Shown here: positions 23,550-31,875 of the stretch, in pieces
Position numbering within the stretch: position 1 is the stretch's first letter
Layout of the letters: each line of letters begins with the position of its first letter
Source: Armatimonadota bacterium
GTDB lineage: Bacteria > Armatimonadota > UBA5829
Direction of reading: 5' to 3'
Length of the DNA stretch: 46,705 bases
Assembly: GCA_026392045.1 (NCBI GenBank)
Contig: JAPLCU010000126.1
Coordinates: 1-46,705 of the forward strand
Position numbers and translations under genes: made by a program
Notes under the pieces: model-generated
Databases searched by the model: none
What the model was told of the DNA's origin: nothing
The model's input: the letters and a program-made list of their open reading frames with translations, nothing else

Positions 23550-25418
23550 CTAAGCCAGCCAACTATAGCCTACGGAACCGGCTGCGCCATCCAGAGCCTG
23601 TCGAAGGACGCCTGCCGCGTTTATCATGGCCGGATGAACGGTCATGTTTTGCGGGTTGTCTGAATGCTGCTGGCGCGTTTTGTTGCGTTGTTGATATGCA
23701 GTATCTGAAGTATTGTCCTGCATGAGTAAGTCAAATGACGTCTCTGAAGTCACGGATACCTGATCCATTTTCAAACCGGCGTCTGCGAGTGCGTTTGTCA
23801 AAGCGGGTATGTGGGCTTGAAGAAGTCCGCGTACCACTTCGCTGCTCGCGTTTATCTGAGTTGTCAGACCGTTTGCGGTCTGTGTGATTTGCAGGCGAAT
23901 TTGCCCCAATTCGGGCGGATTGAGCTTGACCGTAAGGTCGCTCTGACCTTGGAACTGGCGAAGCTTAACCTCGCGCACCAACTGATCGATGATCTTCGTC
24001 TGAAGCTCGGTGTTTGATGATGTCGAAGCCTCAGGCTTTTGCGCTGCATCCAGGCCTTTGACCATGTTATCAAACGACGATCTCACAGGCATGGCGATGG
24101 CTGCGTTCTGGGTGTCGCCGGTAGACGACGCCGTATTTGCGGTCTGGTTTTCATTGGTTGCCGATGAAACAGATGCTTCCGGCACACCAATTTGAGATGC
24201 GATATCTCCGGTGATAGCCTTGATCACCTGCGGCGAGAATGTCATATTCCCGGAAATGTCCAGAGGCGCTTTTCCCGAAATAATCGGGACAGGGGTCTCC
24301 GCCTTTGCGGGCATAGCTCCTGGTATGGGTACGTTTGTCTCGACATTCGCACCTTGAGCAAATGGACGCTCGGACTCATGGCGTTTGCCTGCTAAGAGCA
24401 GCATACCATTCTTGGTCTGATTTTCTGAACTTGTGTTCTGTCCAGGGTTCTTCTCAGACTGGGAGGGCGAGGCTCCCGCCGAGCCTTGTTCAGTTGTCTT
24501 AGCGCTGAGCCCGAAAAACGTGGTTTTCGTATTCGAGCTTTCGGTCGGCTTGGCATCGGACTTATCTTTCGCCTTAGCATCGATTATGGGAAGATTTACC
24601 GTTGTTGCGGCATTTTGCCCCATAGTGTCAACTGCCTCCATTTCGGAAACAGCCTGCGCCTGAGCGTTAGTCGTTGAAACCTGCTCGACCTTGGGCGCCT
24701 GTGCGTTGACTGCCGTCTGCTCGCTCGATCGTCCGGGAAATCCGTCCCCGGACGCAGTTTTGATGGATCGTCCGGGAAATCCGTCCCCGGACGCGGTTTT
24801 GACCGGAGTCGCAGTTTGGGTATCGGTCTGCACTTCCGGGCTCTCCGCTTTCCACTTTCCACTTTCCACTCCCCGCTCTATGGCAGGAACCGTGCTTTGG
24901 GTATCGGTCTGAACAACGACTTGATCAGGCGCGGTCTGCGTGAGTTCGGCTGAAGCCATGACGTCTGCAGCTGGTTGCTGCATTGGAATCGCAGCTTGAG
25001 CGTTTGGCGTCTGTACGGTTGCTTCGACAGTTGCCGCCTGAGCATTCTTGCTGTTTTCAGCAGTCTGTTCAGGCTTGGGCTGAGGGTCGATCTCTGCCTT
25101 GGCCTCAGCTTTTGGATCAGCCTTTGGATCAGTTTGAACGGCATCAGCTTTAGGCTCTTCTGTAGCTTCAACCTGCGGCTCGTCCTTTAGTTTGGCTTTG
25201 GAATCGTCCTTGGCTATCACTTTGGGTTCGGGACGATCCTGCACTTTCTCGGGCTGATCTTCTTTTGCTTCGAGTGTGTGATACTTTTGGTCCTTTATCT
25301 TGTTATCGAGCACGGAACCGAACTTGGGGGCTCCTGAATCATGCATTTGAACCCCAGAAGCGGCGCTGCGCTCAGTCACAATCTCAAAAGGACTGGAAAC
25401 GGTAGTTGCGTTTATCAT
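23550..25418 (-). CDS. fliK: flagellar hook-length control protein FliK with repeat-encoded insertions
   Basis: 622 residues. The C-terminal core is a normal FliK domain with LTVKLNPPELGQIRLQI (495-511), which signals to FlhB to switch export specificity. The N-terminal two thirds are low-complexity, rich in Ala, Pro, Gln, Lys and Glu, as expected for a molecular ruler. Three short repeat families are translated in frame inside this ruler: VESGKWKAES at 184-193 (polypyrimidine tract), KTASGDGFPGRS twice at 207-231 (TCCGGGAA palindrome), and QGSAGASPSQ at 311-320 (GAGGCTCCC palindrome). AGGAGGTGA precedes the ATG. It lies between the lytic transglycosylase gene and flgD. Confidence 0.93.
   Translation of the reverse strand: MINATTVSSPFEIVTERSAASGVQMHDSGAPKFGSVLDNKIKDQKYHTLEAKEDQPEKVQDRPEPKVIAKDDSKAKLKDEPQVEATEEPKADAVQTDPKADPKAEAKAEIDPQPKPEQTAENSKNAQAATVEATVQTPNAQAAIPMQQPAADVMASAELTQTAPDQVVVQTDTQSTVPAIERGVESGKWKAESPEVQTDTQTATPVKTASGDGFPGRSIKTASGDGFPGRSSEQTAVNAQAPKVEQVSTTNAQAQAVSEMEAVDTMGQNAATTVNLPIIDAKAKDKSDAKPTESSNTKTTFFGLSAKTTEQGSAGASPSQSEKNPGQNTSSENQTKNGMLLLAGKRHESERPFAQGANVETNVPIPGAMPAKAETPVPIISGKAPLDISGNMTFSPQVIKAITGDIASQIGVPEASVSSATNENQTANTASSTGDTQNAAIAMPVRSSFDNMVKGLDAAQKPEASTSSNTELQTKIIDQLVREVKLRQFQGQSDLTVKLNPPELGQIRLQITQTANGLTTQINASSEVVRGLLQAHIPALTNALADAGLKMDQVSVTSETSFDLLMQDNTSDTAYQQRNKTRQQHSDNPQNMTVHPAMINAAGVLRQALDGAAGSVGYSWLA
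24461..24485. repeat. GAGGCTCCCGCC palindromic element inside fliK
   Basis: The plus strand reads GGGAGGGCGAGGCTCCCGCC followed by GAGCC, with GGCTCCCGCC able to fold back on GGGAGGGCGAGGC. It is read in frame on the minus strand as part of QGSAGASPSQ. The second copy is in flhF (9401-9425). Confidence 0.75.
24732..24791. repeat. two in-frame TCCGGGAA palindromes inside fliK
   Basis: Two copies (24732-24752, 24771-24791) 39 nt apart, an exact multiple of three. They encode a doubled KTASGDGFPGRS-type peptide. The same family is found in fliI, next to flgD and between flgE and flbD. Confidence 0.85.
24839..24877. repeat. in-frame polypyrimidine tract inside fliK
   Basis: GGGCTCTCCGC followed by repeated TTTCCACT units, closely matching the non-coding tract at 14331-14402. 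Here it is translated as VESGKWKAESPE. Confidence 0.75.
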
Positions 25419-25503
25419 ATATTCACCTCCTCTCTTGTCAGGATGGGAGGGTGGCGATCAGAGATCACCACCCAACATTCCAGGGAGATCATCTCCCAAC
25501 ATG

Positions 25504-25719
25504 GCTTCGGCATCAGGATACCGAAGCAACAAATCTCCCAACATGGCTTCGGCATCAGGATACCGAAGCAACAAATCTCCCAACATGACTTCGGCATCAG
25601 GATACCGAAGCAACAAATCTCCCAACATGACTTCGGCATCAGGATACCGAAGCAACAACATGGCTTCGGCATCAGGATACCGAAGCAACAACATGGCTTC
25701 GGCATCAGGATACCGAAGC
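25504..25719. repeat. six-copy RYPDAEA palindromic array between lytic transglycosylase gene and fliK
   Basis: Palindromes (GCTTCGG or ACTTCGG, 10-nt loop, CCGAAGC) start at 25504, 25546, 25588, 25630, 25664 and 25696. The first four have a 42-nt period with the spacer AACAAATCTCCCAACATG; the last two are spaced 32-34 nt with a shortened spacer AACAACATG. Copies 3 and 4 share a G-to-A change, which suggests tandem copying. The 317-nt gap between the two genes holds no coding sequence. Confidence 0.9.
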
Positions 25720-25735
25720 AACAAACATACAAATA

Positions 25736-26326
25736 TTATTCACTCGCGAATTCGTCGCGATATGAAAGCACTCTGGCTATGTAGTTCTGAGTTTCTCTGA
25801 ATGGCGGAACTCCATCGTATTTCTTGACGCTCCCGGGGCCTGCGTTGTATGCCGCGAGGGCTTTATTGACATCGCCTCCGAATGCATCTAACTGCCGCTT
25901 GAGATACTTTGCACCGCCGTCGATGTTCTGTGCGGGGTCGAATGGGTCCGAGACACCAAGTGACGCCGCAGTGCCGGGCATTAGCTGCATGAGACCCAGG
26001 GCGCCTGCGCCGGACATTGTATTTGCCCTGAAACCGCTTTCGGCTCGAATTACAGCCTTAAGCAGTTCCGGCTGCAGGCCGTATTTTTGGGCGGCGTCAT
26101 TGATCAGGCCGTCGTAGCGCGATACGGTCTCCACCGACCCTTTCACTTTGGTCTGCACCTGCTTGATGAGGTAATCCGGGAAATACGGCTTTACCTCGCC
26201 AGGTTCCTTGAGACTGGCGGCTTCATAGTGCGGGGCGACGTTTACTATGCCCCCCACCCTCGCGCTTTTGAAGTGGGATTTTATCTCTTCAATGCGTGCT
26301 ATGGCGCCTGTTACGCTTTCAAGCAT
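25736..26326 (-). CDS. lytic transglycosylase (SLT domain), probable flagellar peptidoglycan hydrolase
   Basis: 196 residues. The C-terminal 120 form a Slt-type lysozyme-like domain: catalytic Glu96 in AVIRAESGF, then SGAGALGLMQLMPGTAASLG, the NIDGGAKYLKRQLDAFGGD stretch and ALAAYNAGPGSV. It cuts glycan strands of peptidoglycan, and here most likely opens the wall for the rod, as FlgJ does in gamma-proteobacteria. The N-terminal 70 residues are helical and may bind rod proteins. No signal peptide is seen, so export through the flagellar type III system is plausible (inference). The ATG overlaps the fliJ stop (TAATG). Confidence 0.88.
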   Translation of the reverse strand: MLESVTGAIARIEEIKSHFKSARVGGIVNVAPHYEAASLKEPGEVKPYFPDYLIKQVQTKVKGSVETVSRYDGLINDAAQKYGLQPELLKAVIRAESGFRANTMSGAGALGLMQLMPGTAASLGVSDPFDPAQNIDGGAKYLKRQLDAFGGDVNKALAAYNAGPGSVKKYDGVPPFRETQNYIARVLSYRDEFASE

Positions 26327-26769
26327 TACATTCCCCTCGCATATCTCATGGATGCCATTTCATCCAGTTGGTTCTGTTCTTCGCGTGCCACTGCGAGCAT
26401 ATACTCGCGCTCTTGTTTGTCTTTTAGAGCTTCAAGAACTTGCTTTTCCTGCATAGCCTTGACCACTTCAACGCGCTTTTCCTCGACTTTTTGGCTTATC
26501 GCTTCGATTGTCATTTCCTGCACCCGGATATCATCTCGAGTGGCCTTTGCGTAATCATCATGTAACACAACTCTGCTAACGGGTGCGTTCTCACGCAGCG
26601 CCTGTTCCATTGAGCGGCAAGATTCATCCAGTCGCTTTTCGAGGCTGTGCAGGTTTTCTATTTCCTGAACCTCGGTGCGCCTTATCTCGCCCAACTCCCA
26701 GAGAAGTTGCTCTTCTTTGGCTTTGCGCCGATCTAATAGGGTCTGTAATCTAAACTTAAAGCGCTTCAT
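26326..26769 (-). CDS. fliJ: flagellar export protein FliJ
   Basis: About 147 residues, almost entirely a coiled coil. The N-terminus MKRFKFRLQTLLDRRKAKEE is typical for FliJ, the stalk-like partner of the ATPase FliI and of FlhA. The ATG at 26769 is preferred over a TTG nine bases upstream that lacks an SD. It overlaps the fliI 3' end by 14 bases. Sequence conservation in this family is low, so the call rests on the N-terminal pattern, coiled coil, size and position directly after fliI. Confidence 0.88.
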   Translation of the reverse strand: MKRFKFRLQTLLDRRKAKEEQLLWELGEIRRTEVQEIENLHSLEKRLDESCRSMEQALRENAPVSRVVLHDDYAKATRDDIRVQEMTIEAISQKVEEKRVEVVKAMQEKQVLEALKDKQEREYMLAVAREEQNQLDEMASMRYARGM

Positions 26770-28120
26770 TATCACCAAACAGATCAGTCAGGGCAGCGCT
26801 GGTGGTGTTGAAATCCGAGCGCTCATCCACAGACTGTTTCAAAAATGCGTTCGCGTCGTCTATCTTGCTCAGAGCAAAGTCTATGCTCGGGTTGCTGCCG
26901 TGCGCGTAAGCTCCGATGTTTATAAGGTCTTCGCTGGACTTATAGGTCGCCAACACTTCACGCAGCATACCTGCACTGCGCCTGTGATCTTTGGTGGTGA
27001 CATCGACCATAAGTCGGCTCACGCTCGATAGGATGTCGATTGCCGGGTAATGGTTTCGAGCGGCGAGGTCTCGGCTGAGAACGATGTGGCCATCGAGAAT
27101 ACCTCTGACGGTATCGGCGACAGGCTCGTTCATGTCGTCGCCCTCCACCAAAACCGTGTAAAGTCCGGTGATGGAGCCTTTCTCGGATGTGCCCGCTCTC
27201 TCGAGCAACTGCGGCAAAACTGCGAATACCGACGGTGTGTAGCCGCGTGTGGTCGGAGGTTCGCCTGATGCAAGCCCGATCTCGCGCTGCGCCCAGGCGA
27301 CGCGGGTTACGGAGTCCATCATCAGAATGACATCCTTGCCGCAGTCTCTGAAATACTCGGCGATGCCCGTGGCTACCTGCGCGCCTCTGAGCCTTACGAC
27401 AGGCACCTGATCTGAAGTTGCAACTATAACAACGCTTCTCGCAAGACCTTCGGGGCCTAAGTCCTTTTCGAGGAAGTCACGTACCTCGCGGCCTCGTTCT
27501 CCGATCAGCGCGATTACGTTGACATCCGCCGAGGTGTTTCTCGCGATCATACCCATCAGAATGCTTTTCCCGACGCCGCTGCCGGAGAAAATACCAATTC
27601 TTTGTCCTTTGCCGATAGTCAGCAGGCCATCGATTGCGCGTACACCGAATGAAAGCGCATCATGGATTCTTTGCCTTTCAAGAGGATGCGGAGGGGTAGC
27701 GGCAGCTTTGATTGATCGTCCGGGGAATCTGTCCCCGGACGGACGGTTCAAAATGGGTCCGAGACCATCAAGCGGTCTTCCAAGGCCATCCAGAACTCGT
27801 CCCAACAAAGCCTGTCCAACCGGAACTCTCAGCGAAGAACCCTGCGCAACCACCGGGCTCCCAGGCCTGACATCATTGACCATGCTGTATGGCATGAGGA
27901 GGGTTCTCTTCTCACGGAATCCGACCACCTCAGCAAGCACGGGCGGCTCGGTGCGGCTGTTGTGAATCTCGCAGATCTCGCCGATGCCGCATTCCGGGCC
28001 GCAAGACTCGACAAGCACGCCGATAACCTGCGCAACTCTTCCGTTGGCCCGCACGGTATCGGTCTTTCGAATAGCTTCCCGATACTTCTCCAGATCAAGC
28101 GCTGGTCTCGTTGCAATCAT
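26756..28120 (-). CDS. fliI: flagellar export ATPase FliI with a repeat-encoded insertion
   Basis: About 454 residues, related to the F1-ATPase beta subunit; it energises flagellar protein export. Motifs from the ATG at 28120: GRVLDGLGRPLDGLGPILNR, Walker A GSGVGKS (180-186), the Glu-containing IGERGREVRDFLE and Walker B ILMMDSVTRVAWAQREIGLA. Between GPILNRP and PPHPLERQRI lies SGDRFPGRSIKAA (about 128-140), which is the translation of a palindromic repeat (27719-27739). That loop varies in length among FliI proteins, so function is probably kept. The start overlaps fliH by 26 bases, with GGAG upstream. Confidence 0.96.
   Translation of the reverse strand: MIATRPALDLEKYREAIRKTDTVRANGRVAQVIGVLVESCGPECGIGEICEIHNSRTEPPVLAEVVGFREKRTLLMPYSMVNDVRPGSPVVAQGSSLRVPVGQALLGRVLDGLGRPLDGLGPILNRPSGDRFPGRSIKAAATPPHPLERQRIHDALSFGVRAIDGLLTIGKGQRIGIFSGSGVGKSILMGMIARNTSADVNVIALIGERGREVRDFLEKDLGPEGLARSVVIVATSDQVPVVRLRGAQVATGIAEYFRDCGKDVILMMDSVTRVAWAQREIGLASGEPPTTRGYTPSVFAVLPQLLERAGTSEKGSITGLYTVLVEGDDMNEPVADTVRGILDGHIVLSRDLAARNHYPAIDILSSVSRLMVDVTTKDHRRSAGMLREVLATYKSSEDLINIGAYAHGSNPSIDFALSKIDDANAFLKQSVDERSDFNTTSAALTDLFGDNEAL
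27719..27739. repeat. TCCGGGGAA palindromic element inside fliI
   Basis: TCCGGGGAATC then TGTCCCCGGA, an almost perfect 21-nt palindrome translated in frame as GDRFPGRS. The flanking residues are also alike in FliI (SIKAA) and FliK (SIKTA), so the mobile unit may be longer than the palindrome. Confidence 0.85.
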
Positions 28121-28799
28121 TCTCAAAACTCTCCGTGAACGTTTGCTCTACTTTTTCTAACTGTGTTTCAATGGTTGCGTCGAAATCTCCTACTGCAGTC
28201 TCTATTATGCAACCGCCGGGAGATACTCGTCTATCATCAATAATATTTATTGTCGTAACGCCCTCAGCGACGCTGAGTAGTTCGTCGCGGGCCGCTCTGA
28301 CACTTTCCAGCTCGCTGGGATTCACCCGCACCCGCACCTCATGGCTCTCTTTTACACGACGCAGACAATGTCTGATCACGCGCGTAATGACTTTCGGGTT
28401 CGTGCGAGCTTCATGTCTGATTACTTTTTCGACAGTATAGCGGCAAAGCTTTAGTATTTCTGGCTCCAATGATTCAAAAAAAGCTGCCGTCTCCGCGTCG
28501 AATGCGTTCATATCGGATTCCAGCCTCGCAATCAGCGACTCAACCAAAGCCATCGCTTCAGTCATACCAGCCTGGCGGCCTTCCTTACGGGCTTCTTCAA
28601 GCAATGCTTCTGCCTCGCTTCTAGCCGTATGCACGATAATCTCCGCTTCAGCCTTAGCTTTATTTACTACAGAAGCTGCGATTTCATTATCAGTCGGCTC
28701 GCGCTTAAGCCTTCCCGATGCTGAGTCGCATTGGAACACGCGGAAACTGACCGGACAGCTTGGAACCGGAATTACATCGGCTTTGATGAGCTTACCCAA
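28095..28799 (-). CDS. fliH: flagellar export regulator FliH
   Basis: About 234 residues. The middle is a long Ala/Glu-rich helix (VVNKAKAEAEIIVHTARSEA and onward), and the C-terminal domain has the FliH/V-ATPase E-subunit pattern CRYTVEKVIRHEARTNPKVI ... VRVRVNPSELESVRAARDEL ... RRVSPGGCIIETAVGDFDAT. FliH tethers FliI to the C-ring and regulates it. I choose the TTG at 28799 because GGAGG lies six bases upstream. It overlaps the fliG end by eight bases, so translation is probably coupled. Confidence 0.92.
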   Translation of the reverse strand: MGKLIKADVIPVPSCPVSFRVFQCDSASGRLKREPTDNEIAASVVNKAKAEAEIIVHTARSEAEALLEEARKEGRQAGMTEAMALVESLIARLESDMNAFDAETAAFFESLEPEILKLCRYTVEKVIRHEARTNPKVITRVIRHCLRRVKESHEVRVRVNPSELESVRAARDELLSVAEGVTTINIIDDRRVSPGGCIIETAVGDFDATIETQLEKVEQTFTESFENDCNETSA

Positions 28800-29709
28800 C
28801 GACTGCCTCCAAGGCCTGTCCATCACCGAACAGCTTGTTTAATGCTTCAACAATTCTTAACTGAGCGCGCTCGATCTCGCGGACTCTGATCTGCGATGTG
28901 GAAGCGATTTCGCGATGTAGTGTAAGCCCAGCTTCCTCAGAAGCATTTCTCAGCACTGCCATGCGCATGTCTTCGCCTCCAACTCTCATAACCAGGCACA
29001 GATCATCAAAATCCATCTCCGCCAGAGCCGTTTTTATCTCTGAGTCGTTTAGCTGAGCAATGTCTTCGGGAACGCTAAATGAACGGGGGATCTTAGGCAG
29101 TGAATTGGTATCCACCTTGCCGAGCGCTCCTCTGACAGAATCGCTTACTCGCTGGGCCGCGCCATTTAGAATGCTCGGTTTATTTTCACGATTGGAGGTT
29201 GGCGCTCCTACACGGCGTCTCATGGCTTCATCCACGGCCTCGATTGCTTCCCTTGAAACCGGCTTCATAGCAGCTAGACGATTGGCAACCTGATTGCGTA
29301 CGTTTTCTTTAAGATTCGACAAAACTACGGCTGCATTATGAGGCGAAATGTGCGCAAGCACCAATGCAACATTCTGAGCGCGCTCGCTTGCGATTAGCAC
29401 GGCGACTTCGCGCGGATCGAGTGCGTCTAACCATCTCAACGGTTCATCTGAAATACCAGGTGTAGCCGCCTCTCCAACCGTTACGAAAGCTGGCATAGAA
29501 TGCTGCTTGACAATTGCGTTAACTTCATCCAATACTCGTCGACGCACCACATTGTCCACATGTCGAAGTTTTACTATTTCGGAACCCAGAAGCTCTCTTT
29601 CTTCGGGAGTAAGGTGATCGAACACCTTTGCTGAAGCTTCGGCTCCGAGAGACATCAGCAGCACTCCGGCCTTTTGCAGGCCGCTCAAATTACTTACAGT
29701 CGTACTCAT
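28792..29709 (-). CDS. fliG: flagellar motor switch protein FliG
   Basis: 305 residues from the ATG at 29709 (MSTTVSNLSGLQKAGVLLMS), with GGAGG five bases upstream. The N-terminal FliF-binding, middle and C-terminal torque domains can be followed. The C-terminal domain has charged residues in the usual places (DIAQLNDSEIKTALAEMDFD ... REIERAQLRIVEALNKL). The middle-domain EHPQ motif is replaced by ERAQ (SERAQNVALVLAHI), a variant in the surface that contacts FliM. That is worth noting because no fliM is found in the window. The frame is open 28 codons upstream through a repeat tract, which I exclude. Confidence 0.95.
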   Translation of the reverse strand: MSTTVSNLSGLQKAGVLLMSLGAEASAKVFDHLTPEERELLGSEIVKLRHVDNVVRRRVLDEVNAIVKQHSMPAFVTVGEAATPGISDEPLRWLDALDPREVAVLIASERAQNVALVLAHISPHNAAVVLSNLKENVRNQVANRLAAMKPVSREAIEAVDEAMRRRVGAPTSNRENKPSILNGAAQRVSDSVRGALGKVDTNSLPKIPRSFSVPEDIAQLNDSEIKTALAEMDFDDLCLVMRVGGEDMRMAVLRNASEEAGLTLHREIASTSQIRVREIERAQLRIVEALNKLFGDGQALEAVVG

Positions 29710-29735
29710 ACTTTCCTCCACTCCTTTGAGTTCTA

Positions 29736-29762
29736 AGTTGTAAGTTATAAGTTTTAAGTTTT
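29736..29762. repeat. AAGTTNTAAGTT tract upstream of fliG
   Basis: Imperfect 7-8-nt units (TAAGTTG, TAAGTTA, TAAGTTT) lie just upstream of the fliG SD, in the 113-nt gap after fliF. Confidence 0.55.
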
Positions 29763-29822
29763 GGGAAGGGAGTAGTTTCCCCTCATTCAGCATTTACGAA
29801 GTAATCGCCCGTTACTCACCAA

Positions 29823-31460
29823 TTACTGCTCCGTCATCCACGTTCTGACAAGCCGCGCCAGTTCTTCAGGGTTAGATTCTGCTATCTCAGGTGGGACTGG
29901 TTCCTGCTCTTGCTTGATATAAGGCTGCTGCGGCTCCTTCTGCTGCGGCTGCGCCTCGGTTTTTTGGCTTGAGTTCATAGCGGCAAGTAAATCAGCCTGA
30001 TTATATGCTCCCGCAACCGGCGCAGGCCTGGGCGCTGCAGCAGGCGCGCGCGCAGTCACAGGCACCTTGATCTGTTTGATAATCCGCTTCAAGAAAACAA
30101 GGAACAAAACAAGCATTATCACAGCGCCTGCATTCTTTGCTATGACCATGATCATTGCATTTTTGCTCTCAGCAGCCATCTCTTGTTCTATCTGAAGTTT
30201 TGTAGTATCGCTGAACTTGGCTCGGTCAACGTAGAGAATGTCTTTTCGCCCGGTCTCGTCTATACCTGCGGCAGCCCGAACAGCTTCTTTCAGCACGCCC
30301 AGCGTGGCAGCTGGGACTTTATCGTCCACCAATACCGACACACTCAACCTCTTTATCGTTCCAGGCGCTTTAGTAGTATGCTCGATGGTTTTGTTTACAC
30401 CATAAATGCGGGTTGAGTCATCGCGAGTGTATTTGTCATTCGAGCCGCTGTTCGCCGATACTGAGGCAGGCACATTGCCTCCCATATTAGTCAATGGGCC
30501 ATTGTAGGCCTCGCTTTTTTTCTCTTCATTTATCAAGATGCCTTTGGCGTCTGTGGTGATTTTCTCGCCATTTGGTCCAATAGTAGTCCCGGCGGGAGTT
30601 GCCGGTAACCAGCTCTCTTTCTCAGTATCTGTCTGGTCGAAAACCATATCAGCGATGACACTTACCGTGCCCTTATCCGGGCCGACAACTTTATTGAGGA
30701 TTTTCTGCACGTTCTTGGTGATTTCTTCCTCAACTTGTCTCTTTTGCTTGGCATGGGCAGAATTCACAAGGCTGCTGCCTGGTTTCATTGAAGGGCCTTC
30801 GCTAAGTACATTGCCGTCTGAATCAGTCACAGTTACATTCTCAGGTGAAAGTCCTTTGATAGACGACGAAACCAAGTGAACAACCGCGCCCACCTGTTCA
30901 TCGCCGAAGGGTTCGCCTGTCTTGAGCTTCAGCCATACAGCAGCTTTAGCAGGTTCTTCTTCAGAAACAAACACATTGTCACCAGGCACTGTAATATGGA
31001 TACGAGCATTGCTTACGGCAGAATATGAGCAGACTGTGCGAGTAAGCTCACCCTCAAGGGCATGTTGATAGTTCACCTTCTCCATAAACTCGGTCTGGCC
31101 GAATGTAGATTTATTAAGGTCTCTGAAACCGGCATTACCGCTTGGAAGGTCCGAAGCAGCCATTTGAAGACGCAGTTCGGCGACTTTTTCCGATGGAACC
31201 CTTATTGTTGTGCCATCCGACGATGGTTCATTCACCACCTTGGCCTCGTCCAATTTCTGAGCAATTGCGCCCGCGTCTTCCTGGCTCAAACCTGAAAACA
31301 GCACATCCATCTTTGGCTTGGTCAAGCTCGTTGCAGCAAATATGAGCGTGATGACACTCAACAGCGCAAACGTCGTCACAACGACGCGCTGCGAAGATGT
31401 TAGCTCATTCCATAATTTTATTAATGCCACAATCGGCCCCATCTGTTTAAACTGATCCAT
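29823..31460 (-). CDS. fliF: flagellar MS-ring protein FliF
   Basis: 545 residues from the ATG at 31460 (MDQFKQMGPIVALIKLWNEL), with GAGGAG close upstream. Two membrane helices flank the periplasmic ring-building part: one near residues 27-47 (VVVTTFALLSVITLIFAATS) and one near 435-455 (MIMVIAKNAGAVIMLVLFLV). The YscJ/FliF signature DVLFSGLSQEDAGAIAQKLD and VNYQHALEGELTRT ... ARIHITVPGDNVFV are clear. The cytoplasmic C-terminus ends PEELARLVRTWMTEQ, the FliG-binding tail. The upstream in-frame extension is encoded by a repetitive GAGTG-rich stretch and is excluded. Confidence 0.96.
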   Translation of the reverse strand: MDQFKQMGPIVALIKLWNELTSSQRVVVTTFALLSVITLIFAATSLTKPKMDVLFSGLSQEDAGAIAQKLDEAKVVNEPSSDGTTIRVPSEKVAELRLQMAASDLPSGNAGFRDLNKSTFGQTEFMEKVNYQHALEGELTRTVCSYSAVSNARIHITVPGDNVFVSEEEPAKAAVWLKLKTGEPFGDEQVGAVVHLVSSSIKGLSPENVTVTDSDGNVLSEGPSMKPGSSLVNSAHAKQKRQVEEEITKNVQKILNKVVGPDKGTVSVIADMVFDQTDTEKESWLPATPAGTTIGPNGEKITTDAKGILINEEKKSEAYNGPLTNMGGNVPASVSANSGSNDKYTRDDSTRIYGVNKTIEHTTKAPGTIKRLSVSVLVDDKVPAATLGVLKEAVRAAAGIDETGRKDILYVDRAKFSDTTKLQIEQEMAAESKNAMIMVIAKNAGAVIMLVLFLVFLKRIIKQIKVPVTARAPAAAPRPAPVAGAYNQADLLAAMNSSQKTEAQPQQKEPQQPYIKQEQEPVPPEIAESNPEELARLVRTWMTEQ

Positions 31461-31543
31461 AGTCTCCTCGCAACCAAATGCAGAGTGTTGAGTGCAGATT
31501 GCGGAATAATTCTCCGCACTCCGCACTCGTCACTGCGCACAAA

Positions 31544-31867
31544 CTAGACTTGCATCCTCATAACTTCCTGATATGCTTCCAAGACTTTATTTCTTACCTG
31601 AAGAGTCATATCAAAAGCCAATTTGGCTTTGTTCATTGCGATCATCGCCTTGTGAACGTCTTCGACATCACCCGTGGCGAGTTGCACAGCCATCTTGTCA
31701 GCATCCTGTTGGAGGTTATTGACCTCACCCAGGGCCTTCTTCATAGCTCCACCGAACGAAACACTTCCAGTTCCTTCGGACTGCTCAGACGAGCTAGTTT
31801 TTCCTATCTGCTCTATCCCACCAAGTGAGCTCAGCGAGCCAATAGGGCTTATTGGTGAAATTCTCAT
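31544..31867 (-). CDS. fliE: flagellar hook-basal body protein FliE
   Basis: 107 residues. The C-terminal helices match FliE (FGGAMKKALGEVNNLQQDAD, then VHKAMIAMNKAKLAFDMTLQ and VRNKVLEAYQEVMRMQV). FliE joins the MS ring to the rod. The SD AGGTGA overlaps the flgC stop (ATAGGTGA), so flgC and fliE are coupled. Size and order (flgB-flgC-fliE-fliF) are standard. Confidence 0.95.
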   Translation of the reverse strand: MRISPISPIGSLSSLGGIEQIGKTSSSEQSEGTGSVSFGGAMKKALGEVNNLQQDADKMAVQLATGDVEDVHKAMIAMNKAKLAFDMTLQVRNKVLEAYQEVMRMQV

Positions 31868-31875
31868 TTAGTCAC

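Noticed and set aside
25435-25800. Open frames with SASGYRSN or RYPDAEA repeats across the slt-fliK gap
   Set aside because: These are translations of the palindromic array in both strands, without a ribosome-binding site or conserved domain.
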